Source: Gammaproteobacteria bacterium (GTDB lineage Bacteria; Pseudomonadota; Gammaproteobacteria; Burkholderiales; Rhodocyclaceae). Taken from it: a stretch of 64,000 nt of DNA. The notes beneath the pieces are model-generated. The model worked only from the letters and a program-made list of their open reading frames with translations, did not search any database and was not told the DNA's origin. This document shows positions 1-8,570 of this stretch, piece by piece; position 1 is the first letter of the stretch; each line of letters begins with the position of its first letter. Location: contig JAHJPX010000017.1 of assembly GCA_018819515.1 (NCBI GenBank), positions 186,001 through 250,000 of the forward strand. Reading direction: 5' to 3'. The translations under genes and the position numbers were made by a program.

Positions 1-92
1 GGTGCCGCGGTGCCGGCGAGATATCGGCCGCAGCAGTCATCCAGCGGCTTGCCGCTGCCGCAGGGGCAAGTCGGGGCGGTGCGTTTGTTCAT
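1..92 (-). CDS. ychJ: YchJ/UPF0225 family SEC-C metal-binding protein, N-terminal part only
   Basis: Reading the minus strand from an ATG at 92 gives about 30 codons before the window edge. The peptide begins MNKRTAPTCPCGSGKPLDDC and continues CGRYLAG. The spacing CPCGSGK...CCG is the SEC-C type zinc motif found at the N terminus of YchJ proteins, small cytoplasmic proteins of unknown function. The rest of the gene lies outside the window. It is divergent from the methyltransferase that starts at 128. Confidence 0.75.
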   Translation of the reverse strand, partial: MNKRTAPTCPCGSGKPLDDCCGRYLAGTAA

Positions 93-127
93 GGGCCGAT
101 CCTAGCAGCGGATATACTCGCGGCCAA

Positions 128-1156
128 ATGACCACCCCATCCGCCGACCAGCTGGTTCCCTTGCTGGCAGCCGCCTTCGCGGCCCGAACCGACCTCCTCT
201 CCCGCCTCCACGCCGAGAACACCGACGCCTACCGCCTGTTCCACGGCACGGTGGAAGGTTCGCCCGGCCTGACTGTCGACCGCTACGGTGATCTGCTGCT
301 GGTGCAGAGTTTCCATCATCCGCTGGCGCCGGAAGACTTCGCGGCGCTGGAAGGCTACTACCTTGGCGTGTTGCCAGGGCTGACTTTTGTTTACAACGAT
401 CGCAGTCGCGCCAGTTCGCGCATCCTCAACGAATTGCCGCCCGAGCAGCTCGCCGCCGCGCAACTGCCGCGCATTGCGCACGAGATGGGCGTGAGCTACT
501 GCATCCAGGCGCGCCACGAAGGGCAGGACCCGTGGCTGTTCCTCGACCTGCGCGCCGGTCGTCGTTACGTCATGCGGCACGTGCGCGACAAGTCGCTGCT
601 CAATCTGTTCGCCTATACCTGCGGCGTCGGCACGGCGGCGGGCAAGGCCAGTGCGCGCTTTGTGATGAACATCGATTTCGCCGAGAGCAGCCTTGCCGTC
701 GGCCGCAACAACGCCAAGCTGAACGAACTGCCATTCCGGCCGCGCTTTGTCAAAAGCGATGCCTTCGCCGCGCTGCGCCAGTTGTCCGGCATCGGCCAGC
801 CGGAGCGGGTGCGCGGCAAGCGCATGCCGCCGTTCCCCAAGCTCGACGCGCAGCAGTTCGACATGGTGTTCCTCGATCCGCCGCGCTACGCCAAGAGCCC
901 GTTCGGCGTGGTCGACCTGGTGGTCGATTACCCGGCGCTGTTCAAGCCGGCGCTGCTGTGCACCGCCGAGGGCGGTACGCTGATCTGCTGCAACAACGTC
1001 GCCGAAGTCGACCGCGACGCCTGGCTCGACCAGCTCCAGCGCAGTGCGCGCAAGGCCGGCCGGGAGATTCGCAGTGTCGAATGGATCGCACCCGAAGCGG
1101 ATTTCCCCAGTCTCGACGGCAAGCCGCCGCTGAAGATGGTGGCGCTGCAGGTTTAG
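128..1156 (+). CDS. Class I SAM-dependent rRNA methyltransferase, RlmI-like
   Basis: A 342-residue protein read from the ATG at 128; the frame stays open upstream to the window edge, but that part overlaps the divergent ychJ start, so 128 is preferred. The N-terminal half resembles the RlmI/COG1092 RNA-binding region (RLFHGTVEGSPGLTVDRYGD). The Rossmann methyltransferase part carries motif I (LNLFAYTCGVG, near residue 160) and motif IV (FLDPPRYAKS, near 250), then a CC pair in LICCNN. The family methylates cytosine C5 in 23S rRNA using S-adenosylmethionine. The exact target base is inferred only from family membership. The next gene starts 9 bases downstream, so the two may be cotranscribed. 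Confidence 0.8.
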   Translation: MTTPSADQLVPLLAAAFAARTDLLSRLHAENTDAYRLFHGTVEGSPGLTVDRYGDLLLVQSFHHPLAPEDFAALEGYYLGVLPGLTFVYNDRSRASSRILNELPPEQLAAAQLPRIAHEMGVSYCIQARHEGQDPWLFLDLRAGRRYVMRHVRDKSLLNLFAYTCGVGTAAGKASARFVMNIDFAESSLAVGRNNAKLNELPFRPRFVKSDAFAALRQLSGIGQPERVRGKRMPPFPKLDAQQFDMVFLDPPRYAKSPFGVVDLVVDYPALFKPALLCTAEGGTLICCNNVAEVDRDAWLDQLQRSARKAGREIRSVEWIAPEADFPSLDGKPPLKMVALQV

Positions 1157-1165
1157 GAATTCTTC

Positions 1166-2812
1166 GTGTTGCGTCTCACCGAACTCAAACTGCCGCTCGA
1201 CCACAAGGAAGCGGATCTCAAGGCGGCGATCCTCAAGCGCTTGGGGATCGCAGCGGATGACCTTGTTCGCTATACCATCTTCCGGCGCGGCTACGACGCG
1301 CGCAAGAAGTCGGCCATCCACTTCATCTACACGGTCGACGTCGAACTCAGCGAAAAGTCAGCCGTGGCGGCACGCCACCTGGACGGCCCGCACATTCGCC
1401 CGACGCCGGACATGGCCTACCGCTACGTGGCGCAGGCGCCGGCGGGATTCGCCAACCGCCCGGTGGTGATCGGTGCCGGGCCCTGCGGCCTGTTTGCGAC
1501 GCTGATCCTGGCGCAGATGGGCTTCCGGCCCATCCTGCTCGAACGCGGCAAGGAAGTGCGCGAGCGCACCAAGGATACCTGGGGCCTGTGGCGCGAAGGC
1601 AAGCTCGACCCGGAGTCGAACGTGCAGTTCGGCGAGGGCGGCGCCGGAACCTTCTCGGACGGCAAGCTGCACAGCCAGATCAAGGACCCGGGCTATCGCG
1701 GTCGCAAGGTGCTCACCGAATTCGTCGCCGCCGATGCGCCGCCGGAGATCATGTACGTCAGCAAGCCGCACATCGGCACTTTCCGGCTGGTGCGCGTGGT
1801 GCAGAACATGCGCGCGACCATCGAGAGCCTGGGCGGCGAGATCCGCTTCCAGAGCCGCGTCGCGAACTTCGACATCGAGCGCGATGCGGAGGGAAGGGGA
1901 CAAATGCGTGGTGTAGTGTTGGCCAACGGCGAGCGCATTGCCGCCGACCACGTAGTGCTGGCGATCGGCCACAGCGCGCGCGACACCTTCAAGCTGTTGC
2001 ATGAGCGCGGTGTGCATCTGGAGGCCAAGCCGTTTTCCATCGGCGTGCGCATCGAGCACCCGCAAAGCTTGATCGACCGCGCCCGGCTAGGTCCGGCGGC
2101 TGGCCATCCGCTGCTCGGTGCGGCCGACTACAAGCTGGTACATCACGCCGGCAACGGCCGTTCCGTCTACAGCTTCTGCATGTGTCCCGGCGGCCAGGTG
2201 GTGGCGGCGACCTCCGAAATCGGCAGCGTGGTCACCAACGGCATGAGCCAGTATTCGCGCGCCGAGCGCAACGCCAACGCGGCGCTGGTGGTCGATGTCT
2301 CGCCGAAGGATTTTTTGGACGATGCCGGCGGCGACGCGCAGACGAATCCTCTGGCCGGCATCGAATTCCAGCGCCGGTGGGAAGCGGCGGCGTTCAAGGC
2401 CGGTGGCGAAAACTACGCCGCGCCGGCGCAGAAGGTGGGCGATTTCCTCTCCGGCAAGCCATCGACCGAACTCGGCACGGTGCAGCCTTCGTACACGCCG
2501 GGCATTCATCTCACCGACTTGTCGAACTGCCTGCCCGGCTATGTGGTCGAGGCGCTGCGCGAGGCGCTGCTGGCGTTCGACCGGCAGATTCGCGGCTTCG
2601 CCATGGCCGATGCGCTGATGACGGGCGTGGAGACACGCACCTCGTCGCCGGTGCGCGTGACCCGCGACGAGCGCTTCGAAAGCCTGAATACGCGCGGGCT
2701 GTATCCGGGCGGCGAGGGCGCGGGCTACGCGGGCGGGATACTGTCGGCGGCGGTCGATGGCATCCGCATCGCGGAAGCGGTGGCGCTGAGTCTCACCCGA
2801 AACAACTCGTAA
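1166..2812 (+). CDS. FAD-dependent dehydrogenase of the COG2509 family
   Basis: A 548-residue protein with a GTG start; AGGAA lies 6 bases upstream of it. A short N-terminal domain (residues 1-90) precedes a dinucleotide-binding site VIGAGPCGLF near residue 100, followed by ERGKEVRERT and the glycine-rich stretch FGEGGAGTFSDGK typical of the uncharacterised FAD-dependent dehydrogenases (COG2509). The C terminus holds YPGGEGAGYAGGI, a second FAD contact. The physiological substrate is unknown. Residues 63-71 (KSAVAARHL) are encoded by a copy of the dispersed palindromic repeat at 1352-1379, inserted in frame between the N-terminal domain and the FAD domain. Confidence 0.85.
   Translation: MLRLTELKLPLDHKEADLKAAILKRLGIAADDLVRYTIFRRGYDARKKSAIHFIYTVDVELSEKSAVAARHLDGPHIRPTPDMAYRYVAQAPAGFANRPVVIGAGPCGLFATLILAQMGFRPILLERGKEVRERTKDTWGLWREGKLDPESNVQFGEGGAGTFSDGKLHSQIKDPGYRGRKVLTEFVAADAPPEIMYVSKPHIGTFRLVRVVQNMRATIESLGGEIRFQSRVANFDIERDAEGRGQMRGVVLANGERIAADHVVLAIGHSARDTFKLLHERGVHLEAKPFSIGVRIEHPQSLIDRARLGPAAGHPLLGAADYKLVHHAGNGRSVYSFCMCPGGQVVAATSEIGSVVTNGMSQYSRAERNANAALVVDVSPKDFLDDAGGDAQTNPLAGIEFQRRWEAAAFKAGGENYAAPAQKVGDFLSGKPSTELGTVQPSYTPGIHLTDLSNCLPGYVVEALREALLAFDRQIRGFAMADALMTGVETRTSSPVRVTRDERFESLNTRGLYPGGEGAGYAGGILSAAVDGIRIAEAVALSLTRNNS
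1352..1379 (+). repeat. Dispersed palindromic repeat, copy 1 (inside CDS)
   Basis: Full-length match to the family consensus: GAAAAGTCAGCC then GTGGCG-GCA-CGCCAC and a final C. It lies inside the FAD dehydrogenase gene and is translated as EKSAVAARHL without disturbing the frame. Confidence 0.9.
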
Positions 2813-2890
2813 CACTCCATTACAGGTTTGCCATTGCCGGGCGTTCGGCATGATGGATGATTGCCGCACACAATCGACAAGGGGAGTCAC

Positions 2891-3868
2891 ATGTACGCCA
2901 TCACCAAGGGTTTCACTTGGATGCCGGTCACCGCATTGATGGCCGCATGCGGCGGAGGGGGTGGCGGGGATACTCCACCGGGAACCGGACAGCCCGACCA
3001 GGCCACCCGCATCGCGGCCGCGGAACAAACGGCGACGACCAACGCGAACTGCACGGCAGTGAGCCCGTTCTACTACGAGCTGGGCGACAAGAATGGCGCG
3101 ATCGTCAGCGGCTCCGTCGGTACCGGCTATTCGGCGACGACGCAGATGAACATCGCCTCGGCCTCGAAGTGGCTGTTTGGCGCCTATGTGGCAGAAGTGC
3201 GTAATGGCGTGTTGAGCCAGGATGACACCCGGGCGACCCACATGCTGAGCGGCTACGCGAGCATGGGCAGCGGCTGCCTGCCGAATGCGACTGTCGAGTC
3301 CTGCTTCCAGATGCTCGGCAACGATACCTATACCGCCGCAAAACTCGATCGCTACAACTACGATTCCGGCCACTTCCAGCGTTGGGGCGTCGATAACGGC
3401 ATGGCGGCGATGGACGGCGACGGGGTGGCGAGCGCCTATCGCACGACGCTCGGCGTCGAAACGAGCTTCAACGGCCCGCTATTGGCCGGTGGGGCGATCA
3501 CCTCGGCCTCGAACTATGCGGTGTTCCTGCGCAAGATACTGAACAACCAGTTGGAAATCGCGGGCCTGCTGGGCGACCAGCCGGTCTGCACCCAGCCGGG
3601 TTTGTCGTGCCCGACGGCGGATCGTTCGCCGATAACGGCCGAAGCGTGGAGTTACAGCGTCGGCCACTGGGTCGAGACAGACCCGGTCGTCGGCGATGGC
3701 GCTTTCAGTTCGGCCGGCGCTTTCGGGTTCTATCCCTGGGTGGATAGCACAAAGACCTGGTACGGCATCCTGGCGCGCGAGGACATGTCGGGCAACAACC
3801 AGGGCTATGCCTCTGCGCAGTGCGGCCGCCTCATCCGCAAGGCGTACATGACGGGCACGGCGCAGTAG
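2891..3868 (+). CDS. Serine-hydrolase-like (beta-lactamase fold) lipoprotein
   Basis: A 325-residue protein. The ATG at 2891 is chosen because AAGGGGAG ends 4 bases upstream and because the predicted N terminus then forms a lipoprotein signal: ITKGFTWMPVTALMAAC followed by six glycines. About residue 90 is SASKWLFG, an SxxK motif like that of penicillin-binding proteins and class C beta-lactamases; YNYDSGHF may be the second element and SSAGAFGFYPW the third (KTG-like). These suggest an acyl-serine hydrolase anchored in the envelope, but the overall similarity to known families is weak and no substrate can be named. It stands alone between the dehydrogenase and a small minus-strand gene. Confidence 0.6.
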   Translation: MYAITKGFTWMPVTALMAACGGGGGGDTPPGTGQPDQATRIAAAEQTATTNANCTAVSPFYYELGDKNGAIVSGSVGTGYSATTQMNIASASKWLFGAYVAEVRNGVLSQDDTRATHMLSGYASMGSGCLPNATVESCFQMLGNDTYTAAKLDRYNYDSGHFQRWGVDNGMAAMDGDGVASAYRTTLGVETSFNGPLLAGGAITSASNYAVFLRKILNNQLEIAGLLGDQPVCTQPGLSCPTADRSPITAEAWSYSVGHWVETDPVVGDGAFSSAGAFGFYPWVDSTKTWYGILAREDMSGNNQGYASAQCGRLIRKAYMTGTAQ

Positions 3869-3869
3869 T

Positions 3870-4073
3870 CTAGACAGCCGCCGAAACCTGGTCCTGCCGG
3901 GCCGGTGCGGAGGCGATCGTTTCAGTTCCCTCGGAATCGTCATCGTCGTAGTCACTGAAGCGCACGACCCGCACGCCGGCCGGCAGGTTCGATTTACGCC
4001 GGGCCAACTGCCGGAGCCAGTTGTTCCGGGGTGGCTTTAGGATCTCGACCAGGCTCATGTTGCGTTGCATCAT
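3870..4073 (-). CDS. Small hypothetical protein with acidic patch
   Basis: A 67-residue reading frame starting ATGATG, with GGAG about 8 bases upstream. The peptide is basic in the first half (RNNWLRQLARRKSN) and contains an acidic run (SDYDDDDSEGTE) near the C terminus. No family is recognised. It ends immediately beside the stop of the convergent lipoprotein gene. Support comes from the ribosome-binding site and the fit into the gap only. Confidence 0.4.
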   Translation of the reverse strand: MMQRNMSLVEILKPPRNNWLRQLARRKSNLPAGVRVVRFSDYDDDDSEGTETIASAPARQDQVSAAV

Positions 4074-4106
4074 AGACTGCTCCGGGCTTCCCAGCGTGGT
4101 TGGAGC

Positions 4107-4128
4107 GGCCCCGCCACACGGCGGGGCC
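4107..4128. other. Perfect 9-bp inverted repeat (hairpin)
   Basis: GGCCCCGCC - ACAC - GGCGGGGCC forms a perfect 9-bp stem with a 4-base loop. No T tract follows on either strand, so a terminator role is not supported. It lies just upstream of the small minus-strand gene at 3870-4073. Confidence 0.5.
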
Positions 4129-4157
4129 GGCAGGATGCCGGTGGGAGGTTTCCGGCA

Positions 4158-4179
4158 ACCCGCGTGAAACGGGTGTTTT
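4158..4179 (+). terminator. Weak terminator-like hairpin
   Basis: ACCCG - seven-base loop - CGGGT followed by GTTTT. The stem is only 5 bp, and no plus-strand gene ends just upstream, so the role is doubtful. Confidence 0.25.
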
Positions 4180-4417
4180 CGTGGGCAAAGTACCGTCGGG
4201 AATCGGCTAGAAACTTCTCGACCGCTTGAGGTGTAATGGTTATCACTGTCTCTCCTCTCGTTGGCGATGCTTGGGTAGATGCTGGTCAGCGATGAAAGTT
4301 CAGTTGAGGGATGAAACAGAATGTTTCAACCGTTCGCGACACTTGACAGACCAAGAACTGGTCGGTGCGGCGATAATGCACGACAGTCGTGGCAAACCAG
4401 TGACACGGAGGAGTTGA

Positions 4418-4945
4418 ATGGCGGTTCGGGAAATCCTGCGCATGGGCGATGCCCGCCTGCTGGCGCTGACGGAACGGGTGAAGAACTTCGGCGATCCGCT
4501 GCTTCAGGCGTTGATTGCCGACATGTTCGACACCAAGGCGGCCACGGGCGGCGTCGGCCTGGCGGCGCCGCAGATCGGCGTCGGCCTGCAAGTGGTGGTC
4601 TTCGGCGTCGGCAAGAGCGAGCGATATCCCGACGCCGAGCCGGTGCCGGAGACGGTTCTGATCAATCCGATCGTGACGCCGCTGACGGACGAGGAAGACC
4701 TCGGCTGGGAAGGCTGTCTGTCGGTGCCCGGCCTGCGCGGTGAGGTGCCGCGCTTTGCCCGTGTCCGCTATCGCGGCTTCGACCAGCATGGGCACCCGAT
4801 CGACCGGACCGCCGGCGGCTTCCATGCCCGCGTGGTCCAGCATGAGTGCGACCACCTGATCGGCAAGCTTTATCCGATGCGGGTGCGCGACTTCCGCCAC
4901 TTCGGCTTTACCGAAATCCTGTTCCCGGATTTGCCTCCGCATTGA
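4418..4945 (+). CDS. def: Peptide deformylase
   Basis: A 175-residue protein with ATG at 4418 preceded by GGAGGA. It removes the formyl group from the N-terminal methionine of new proteins in the cytoplasm. All three active-site motifs are present in order: GVGLAAPQIG (near residue 46), EGCLSVPG (the cysteine is a metal ligand, near 105) and QHECDHL (two histidine ligands and the catalytic glutamate, near 148). Length and motif spacing fit the family. It is not next to fmt here, unlike many def genes, and the downstream gene is convergent. Confidence 0.95.
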   Translation: MAVREILRMGDARLLALTERVKNFGDPLLQALIADMFDTKAATGGVGLAAPQIGVGLQVVVFGVGKSERYPDAEPVPETVLINPIVTPLTDEEDLGWEGCLSVPGLRGEVPRFARVRYRGFDQHGHPIDRTAGGFHARVVQHECDHLIGKLYPMRVRDFRHFGFTEILFPDLPPH

Positions 4946-4964
4946 GGTTGGTGCCGGCCGGCAG

Positions 4965-5438
4965 TCAGGAGTCGAAACGCAGCGTCGAGAGAAAGAAGGC
5001 GGTTTCCCAACGCGGCTTGCTTCTCAGGCTGGGCGCCTTTCCGCTGTCGCGTACCAGCTTGGCGAACGGTTCCTGTTGCTCGTGCACGTCCTGCCATAGT
5101 TCGTGGCAGAGCGTGCTCAAGCGCTCCACAACCGTGGAGTCGCCTTGCAGGGCATCCACATTGATATTCGCCAGGCGGCGCTCGAACTTCCGGTGTATGG
5201 CCATCCGTTCCATCAGGTATTCGTGCTGTTCGGCGTATTCCTTCAGTACGCGTTCCTGGAAACCGAAGTGTTCGCGGGTGAGGTACGCCACGCAATCGAG
5301 GAGCTCGCCCAGGCGGCTACGCGCGGATCCATTTTCCACAAGCCGGTCGACCTGCGTCATCGCCCAGCGGAGCAATGCGACCTGACTTTCGGTTTCCAGA
5401 GCATCTGTCGATAGCTCGATGCCTATATCCATATCCAT
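4965..5438 (-). CDS. Hemerythrin-fold protein with degenerate iron ligands
   Basis: A 157-residue helical protein. The segment REHFGFQERVLKEY followed by a second helix ending IHRKFERRL lines up with the HFxxEE and HxxxHxxF helices of bacteriohemerythrins. Several iron ligands are not where expected: the glutamate of HFxxE is Q, the first histidine of HxxxH is absent, the N-terminal DxQH and C-terminal HIxxxD are not found. It probably keeps the four-helix bundle without a normal di-iron site. The true bacteriohemerythrin at 62023-62457 is a useful contrast. Function unknown. Confidence 0.55.
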   Translation of the reverse strand: MDMDIGIELSTDALETESQVALLRWAMTQVDRLVENGSARSRLGELLDCVAYLTREHFGFQERVLKEYAEQHEYLMERMAIHRKFERRLANINVDALQGDSTVVERLSTLCHELWQDVHEQQEPFAKLVRDSGKAPSLRSKPRWETAFFLSTLRFDS

Positions 5439-5568
5439 GATCGCGCTGACCTCCCCGAGTTGTCGCGAGTCCTAATACTCTCGGCATAATCTGCATGGAA
5501 TTTGTCAGGAGGTCAAGCTACCGGGAGTTGACGACACGCGACCTGGCCGGCGACGACTTCGGTTCCGT

Positions 5569-6615
5569 TTATCGAAATCCCGTTGCCGGTGCTTCCATCG
5601 CATTGAGGTCAGCGGCGAGAGGCGCTTGCGGCCGACAGGCAAGCAGCGCAACAGCCAGGTCGGCGACCGCCGAGGCGTAGAAGCTGCTGCGGTTGTAGCG
5701 CGTCAATACGTAGAAGTTCTTGTAGCCCAGCCGGTATTCGGTCGGCGCGTCCGGTGTGGTCAGGTCGATCAACGCAGCCGGCAGTTGCAGTGCACTGTCG
5801 GCTTCGACTCCGAACTGAGCCATTTCGGCGGGTAATCGCCGCGGCTGGATGCCTTCAGCCAGCAGCTTCGGCGTGTCGCCACGGCTGACTTTTGCCGGCG
5901 ACCAGATCGGTTCGCCGCGCGCCCACCCATGCATGTACAGAAAACGGCCGACGCTGCCGATGGCATCCGCACTGCTCGCGGAAAGGTCGATGCGGCCGTC
6001 GCCGTCGAAATCCACCGCAAAGTTGCGGATGCTCGACGGCAGGAATTGCGGATAGCCGATGGCGCCGGCGTAGGAGCCGCGATAGTCCCAGGGATCGCGC
6101 CGCTCGTCGCGGGCGAGCAGCAGCAGTTGCTCCAGTTCCCGGCGGAACAGGGCGGCGCGCGGCGGATAGTCGAAGGCAAGGTTGGTCAGTGCGTTGAAGA
6201 CATCGAAGCCGCCGGTGATTTCGCCGTAGAGGGTCTCGACGCCGATGATGGCGACGATGATCTCGGCGGGCACGTCGTAGAGTGCCTGGGCGCGGACCAG
6301 CGCAATTTCATGCTTGCGCCAGAAGTCCTCGCCGCGCGCGATGCGTTTGGCATCGACGAAGCGGTCGCGGTATTCCTGCCAGGAGCGCGCCGCCGGATCA
6401 TCCGGCGGCGTGATGGCCTTGATCACCGGCGGGCTGGGCGTGACCTTGCGGAAATGCGTGAGCAGCGTCGCGGCGTCGAAGCCGTGGCGCTCGACCATCT
6501 CGGCGACGAAGGCGCGTACGTCGTCGCGCTCATCGTATGGCGGATCGGGCGCTTCGGGCGCGGCCAAGGCACAGGAGGAAAACAGCAGGAAGGCGGAAAG
6601 CAGCAAGCGGATCAT
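5569..6615 (-). CDS. mltB: Lytic murein transglycosylase B
   Basis: A 348-residue envelope protein beginning MIRLLLSAFLLFSSC, which reads as a signal peptide with a possible lipobox. MltB cleaves the glycan strand of peptidoglycan to form 1,6-anhydro ends. The catalytic glutamate is E127 in IIGVETLYGEITG; further MltB markers are GAIGYPQFLPSSIRNFAVDFDGDG and NFYVLTRYNRSSFYASAV. The ATG overlaps the stop of the upstream tgpA by 4 bases (ATGA), so it is the last gene of the moxR-DUF58-tgpA-mltB operon. A repeat copy at 5870-5893 encodes the in-frame segment KVSRGDTP between the catalytic core and the C-terminal part. Confidence 0.92.
   Translation of the reverse strand: MIRLLLSAFLLFSSCALAAPEAPDPPYDERDDVRAFVAEMVERHGFDAATLLTHFRKVTPSPPVIKAITPPDDPAARSWQEYRDRFVDAKRIARGEDFWRKHEIALVRAQALYDVPAEIIVAIIGVETLYGEITGGFDVFNALTNLAFDYPPRAALFRRELEQLLLLARDERRDPWDYRGSYAGAIGYPQFLPSSIRNFAVDFDGDGRIDLSASSADAIGSVGRFLYMHGWARGEPIWSPAKVSRGDTPKLLAEGIQPRRLPAEMAQFGVEADSALQLPAALIDLTTPDAPTEYRLGYKNFYVLTRYNRSSFYASAVADLAVALLACRPQAPLAADLNAMEAPATGFR
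5870..5893 (-). repeat. Dispersed palindromic repeat, copy 2 (inside mltB)
   Basis: On the minus strand it reads AAAAGTCAGCC then GTGGCGACACGCC. Translated in frame as KVSRGDTP within mltB. The right end of the palindrome has decayed. Confidence 0.85.
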
Positions 6616-8570
6616 GGTGCGAAGGATGCCATGCGACGACGCAGTTCGTCCAATCCGGTGCCGACCCCGGTGGTCGCCGGGCCGTAGCGCAGGCGGGCAT
6701 AGAGGTCGGCGATGGCGCGCATGTCGGCGGCGGCTTGCGGCAGCGCGGTGGCGATGCGGGCGGCGTAGTCGTGCGGACCTTCGTCCGGGCGGCGCGCCAG
6801 ACCGCGACGACCCAGGCGGTGGGAAAAACGCTCCCAGAGCGCCAGCACGGGATCGCGCCGCCGGCGCTGACGCAGCGTCCAGGCAGTGAGCGCCAGCAGC
6901 GCCAGGCCGGCCAGCACGGCCAGCGTTGCCGTCATGCTGCGCCAGTCGGGTTCGCGCATGCCGAGTCGGCGCAGCAGGTCGCGCTGCCGGGCGGGGCTGT
7001 AGCCGAGCACCCACTGGTTCCAGGCGTTGGTCACGGCGTCCCAGCGGAAGCGGATGTCGCGCAGCCAGGCCAGGTCGACGCGCATCAGCAGCGGCAGTGG
7101 ATCGCTGGCCGGCACGGCGGCGGCCAGGTTGAGGTCGATGCGTGTCGGCGCGCTGATCGCCGTCGGATCGATGCGCAGCCAGCCACGTCCTGGCAGCCAG
7201 ACTTCCGTCCAGGCGTGGGCGTCGTATTGCCGCACGGTGAGCCAGCCGTCGACCGGATTCAGCTCGCCGCCCTGATAGCCGGTGACGACGCGCGCCGGAA
7301 TGCCCGCCGTCCGCATGGCGACCGCGAAGGCATTGGCGAAGTGTTCGCAAAATCCCTGTTTCGTGTCGAACAGGAATTCGTCGGCCGTCTGCTCGCCGAG
7401 CAGGGGCGGCATCAGCGTATAAAGCAACCGCTGGCGGAGGAAGAAGGTCTGGGCGGCCAGCAGGACATCGTCGTCGTTCCGCGCCTGTGCCCGCCACTGC
7501 GCGGCCAGTGCGCGGATGCGCGGGTTGCTTCCTTCCGGCAGGAACATCGCCCGCCTTCGCACCGTTGCGTCTTCGTCACTGCCGGCGTGAAACGCCGGGT
7601 ACGAACGCATCGCCAGACGTCGCCGCGTCGCGAGCGGTTCGGTGGCGAGCAACTGGTAGTCGTGGGTGGCGAGCATGGCGGCGGTCGTCGCACCGGGCAG
7701 TTCGAGCGCGAACAACCAGTGCCGGTTGTGCGGTTCGATGATGATCTCGTAGTCGATGCCGCCGGCATCCGGTTCGGTGTAGGGAAGTCGCGGCTGCGGT
7801 TTCTCCCCGAGCGGGCGCCAGGCGCGACCATCGAAATCGGAAAGCACCGGGCCGCGCCAGTAGAGTTGCCGCTGCGGCGGCACGCCATCGGGGAAACGGG
7901 CGCGGAAGGCGATGGCGTCGGACTGCGAAAGTTCGCTGATGCTGCCCGGGGCCATGGTGTCCGAAAGCCCCGTGCGGGCGCTGTTGGCGTCGCGCGGCAG
8001 CGCCCACAACGGCCCCTGCACGCGCGGGAAGAGCACGAACAGCAGCAGCATCAGCGGCAGTGCCTGCAGCAGCATGACGCCGGCGCGACGCAGCGTGGCA
8101 AGCGGCGGATCGCGCGGGTCGGCCAGTGCCAGCAGCGTCGCTGTGGCGACCAGGACGCCGAGGGTCGACGCGATGGCGGCGGGAATCACCTGACTGTAGA
8201 AGAACTGCGCCAGTGCCAGGAAGAAGGCAAGGAAGACAACGGCGAGGCCGTCGCGGATGGTTCGCGCTTCCAGGTATTTGAGCGCCAGCAGCAGGATCAG
8301 CAGCGCGACGCCCGGGTTCTGGCCGAAAAGGGTGCGGAATTGCCACAACACGCCGGCGCAGCCCGCGGCCACCAGCAGGACCAGCAGCCAGCGCGGCGGC
8401 AGCGGTTTGCGCTGCCAGGCGAGCGCGGTTCGCCAGAGCAGCGCAAGGCCGGCGGCGATTGTCAACCAAGGTGGGATATGCGGGACGAGCGGCGCGGCGA
8501 CGGCGATACCGGTGGCGATCAGCCACCAAGCCTGTACGGGAGAGAGGGCAGGACTCCTAGCCTTGGCCAT
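6612..8570 (-). CDS. tgpA: Transglutaminase TgpA family membrane protein (DUF3488)
   Basis: About 652 residues. The ATG at 8570 is preferred to a TTG three codons upstream. The N-terminal third has several hydrophobic segments (for example LLVLLVAAGCAGVLW, GLAVVFLAFFLALAQFFYS), the DUF3488 region. A periplasmic transglutaminase-like domain follows with a Cys-His-Asp triad: QGFCEHFANAFA (near residue 405), DAHAWTEVW (near 450) and RIDPTA. A C-terminal membrane segment (LAVLAGLALLALTAW) precedes a cytoplasmic tail. TgpA is a growth-important inner-membrane protein in Pseudomonas. It overlaps DUF58 upstream by 14 bases and mltB downstream by 4. Confidence 0.88.
   Translation of the reverse strand: MAKARSPALSPVQAWWLIATGIAVAAPLVPHIPPWLTIAAGLALLWRTALAWQRKPLPPRWLLVLLVAAGCAGVLWQFRTLFGQNPGVALLILLLALKYLEARTIRDGLAVVFLAFFLALAQFFYSQVIPAAIASTLGVLVATATLLALADPRDPPLATLRRAGVMLLQALPLMLLLFVLFPRVQGPLWALPRDANSARTGLSDTMAPGSISELSQSDAIAFRARFPDGVPPQRQLYWRGPVLSDFDGRAWRPLGEKPQPRLPYTEPDAGGIDYEIIIEPHNRHWLFALELPGATTAAMLATHDYQLLATEPLATRRRLAMRSYPAFHAGSDEDATVRRRAMFLPEGSNPRIRALAAQWRAQARNDDDVLLAAQTFFLRQRLLYTLMPPLLGEQTADEFLFDTKQGFCEHFANAFAVAMRTAGIPARVVTGYQGGELNPVDGWLTVRQYDAHAWTEVWLPGRGWLRIDPTAISAPTRIDLNLAAAVPASDPLPLLMRVDLAWLRDIRFRWDAVTNAWNQWVLGYSPARQRDLLRRLGMREPDWRSMTATLAVLAGLALLALTAWTLRQRRRRDPVLALWERFSHRLGRRGLARRPDEGPHDYAARIATALPQAAADMRAIADLYARLRYGPATTGVGTGLDELRRRMASFAP

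Larger units (their letters stand above)
4074..4417. other. Intergenic stretch of about 340 bases before def
   Basis: No convincing gene is seen on either strand. The stretch holds a perfect inverted repeat at 4107-4128 and a weaker hairpin with a short T run at 4158-4179. The last part (about 4300-4417) leads into def and ends with the ribosome-binding site GGAGGA at 4408-4413; the region should contain the def promoter but no clear -35/-10 pair was picked out. Confidence 0.5.

Noticed and set aside
3994..4188. A 64-residue minus-strand frame overlapping the small gene at 3870-4073.
   Set aside because: No ribosome-binding site and composition like noise; the other frame has a better start.
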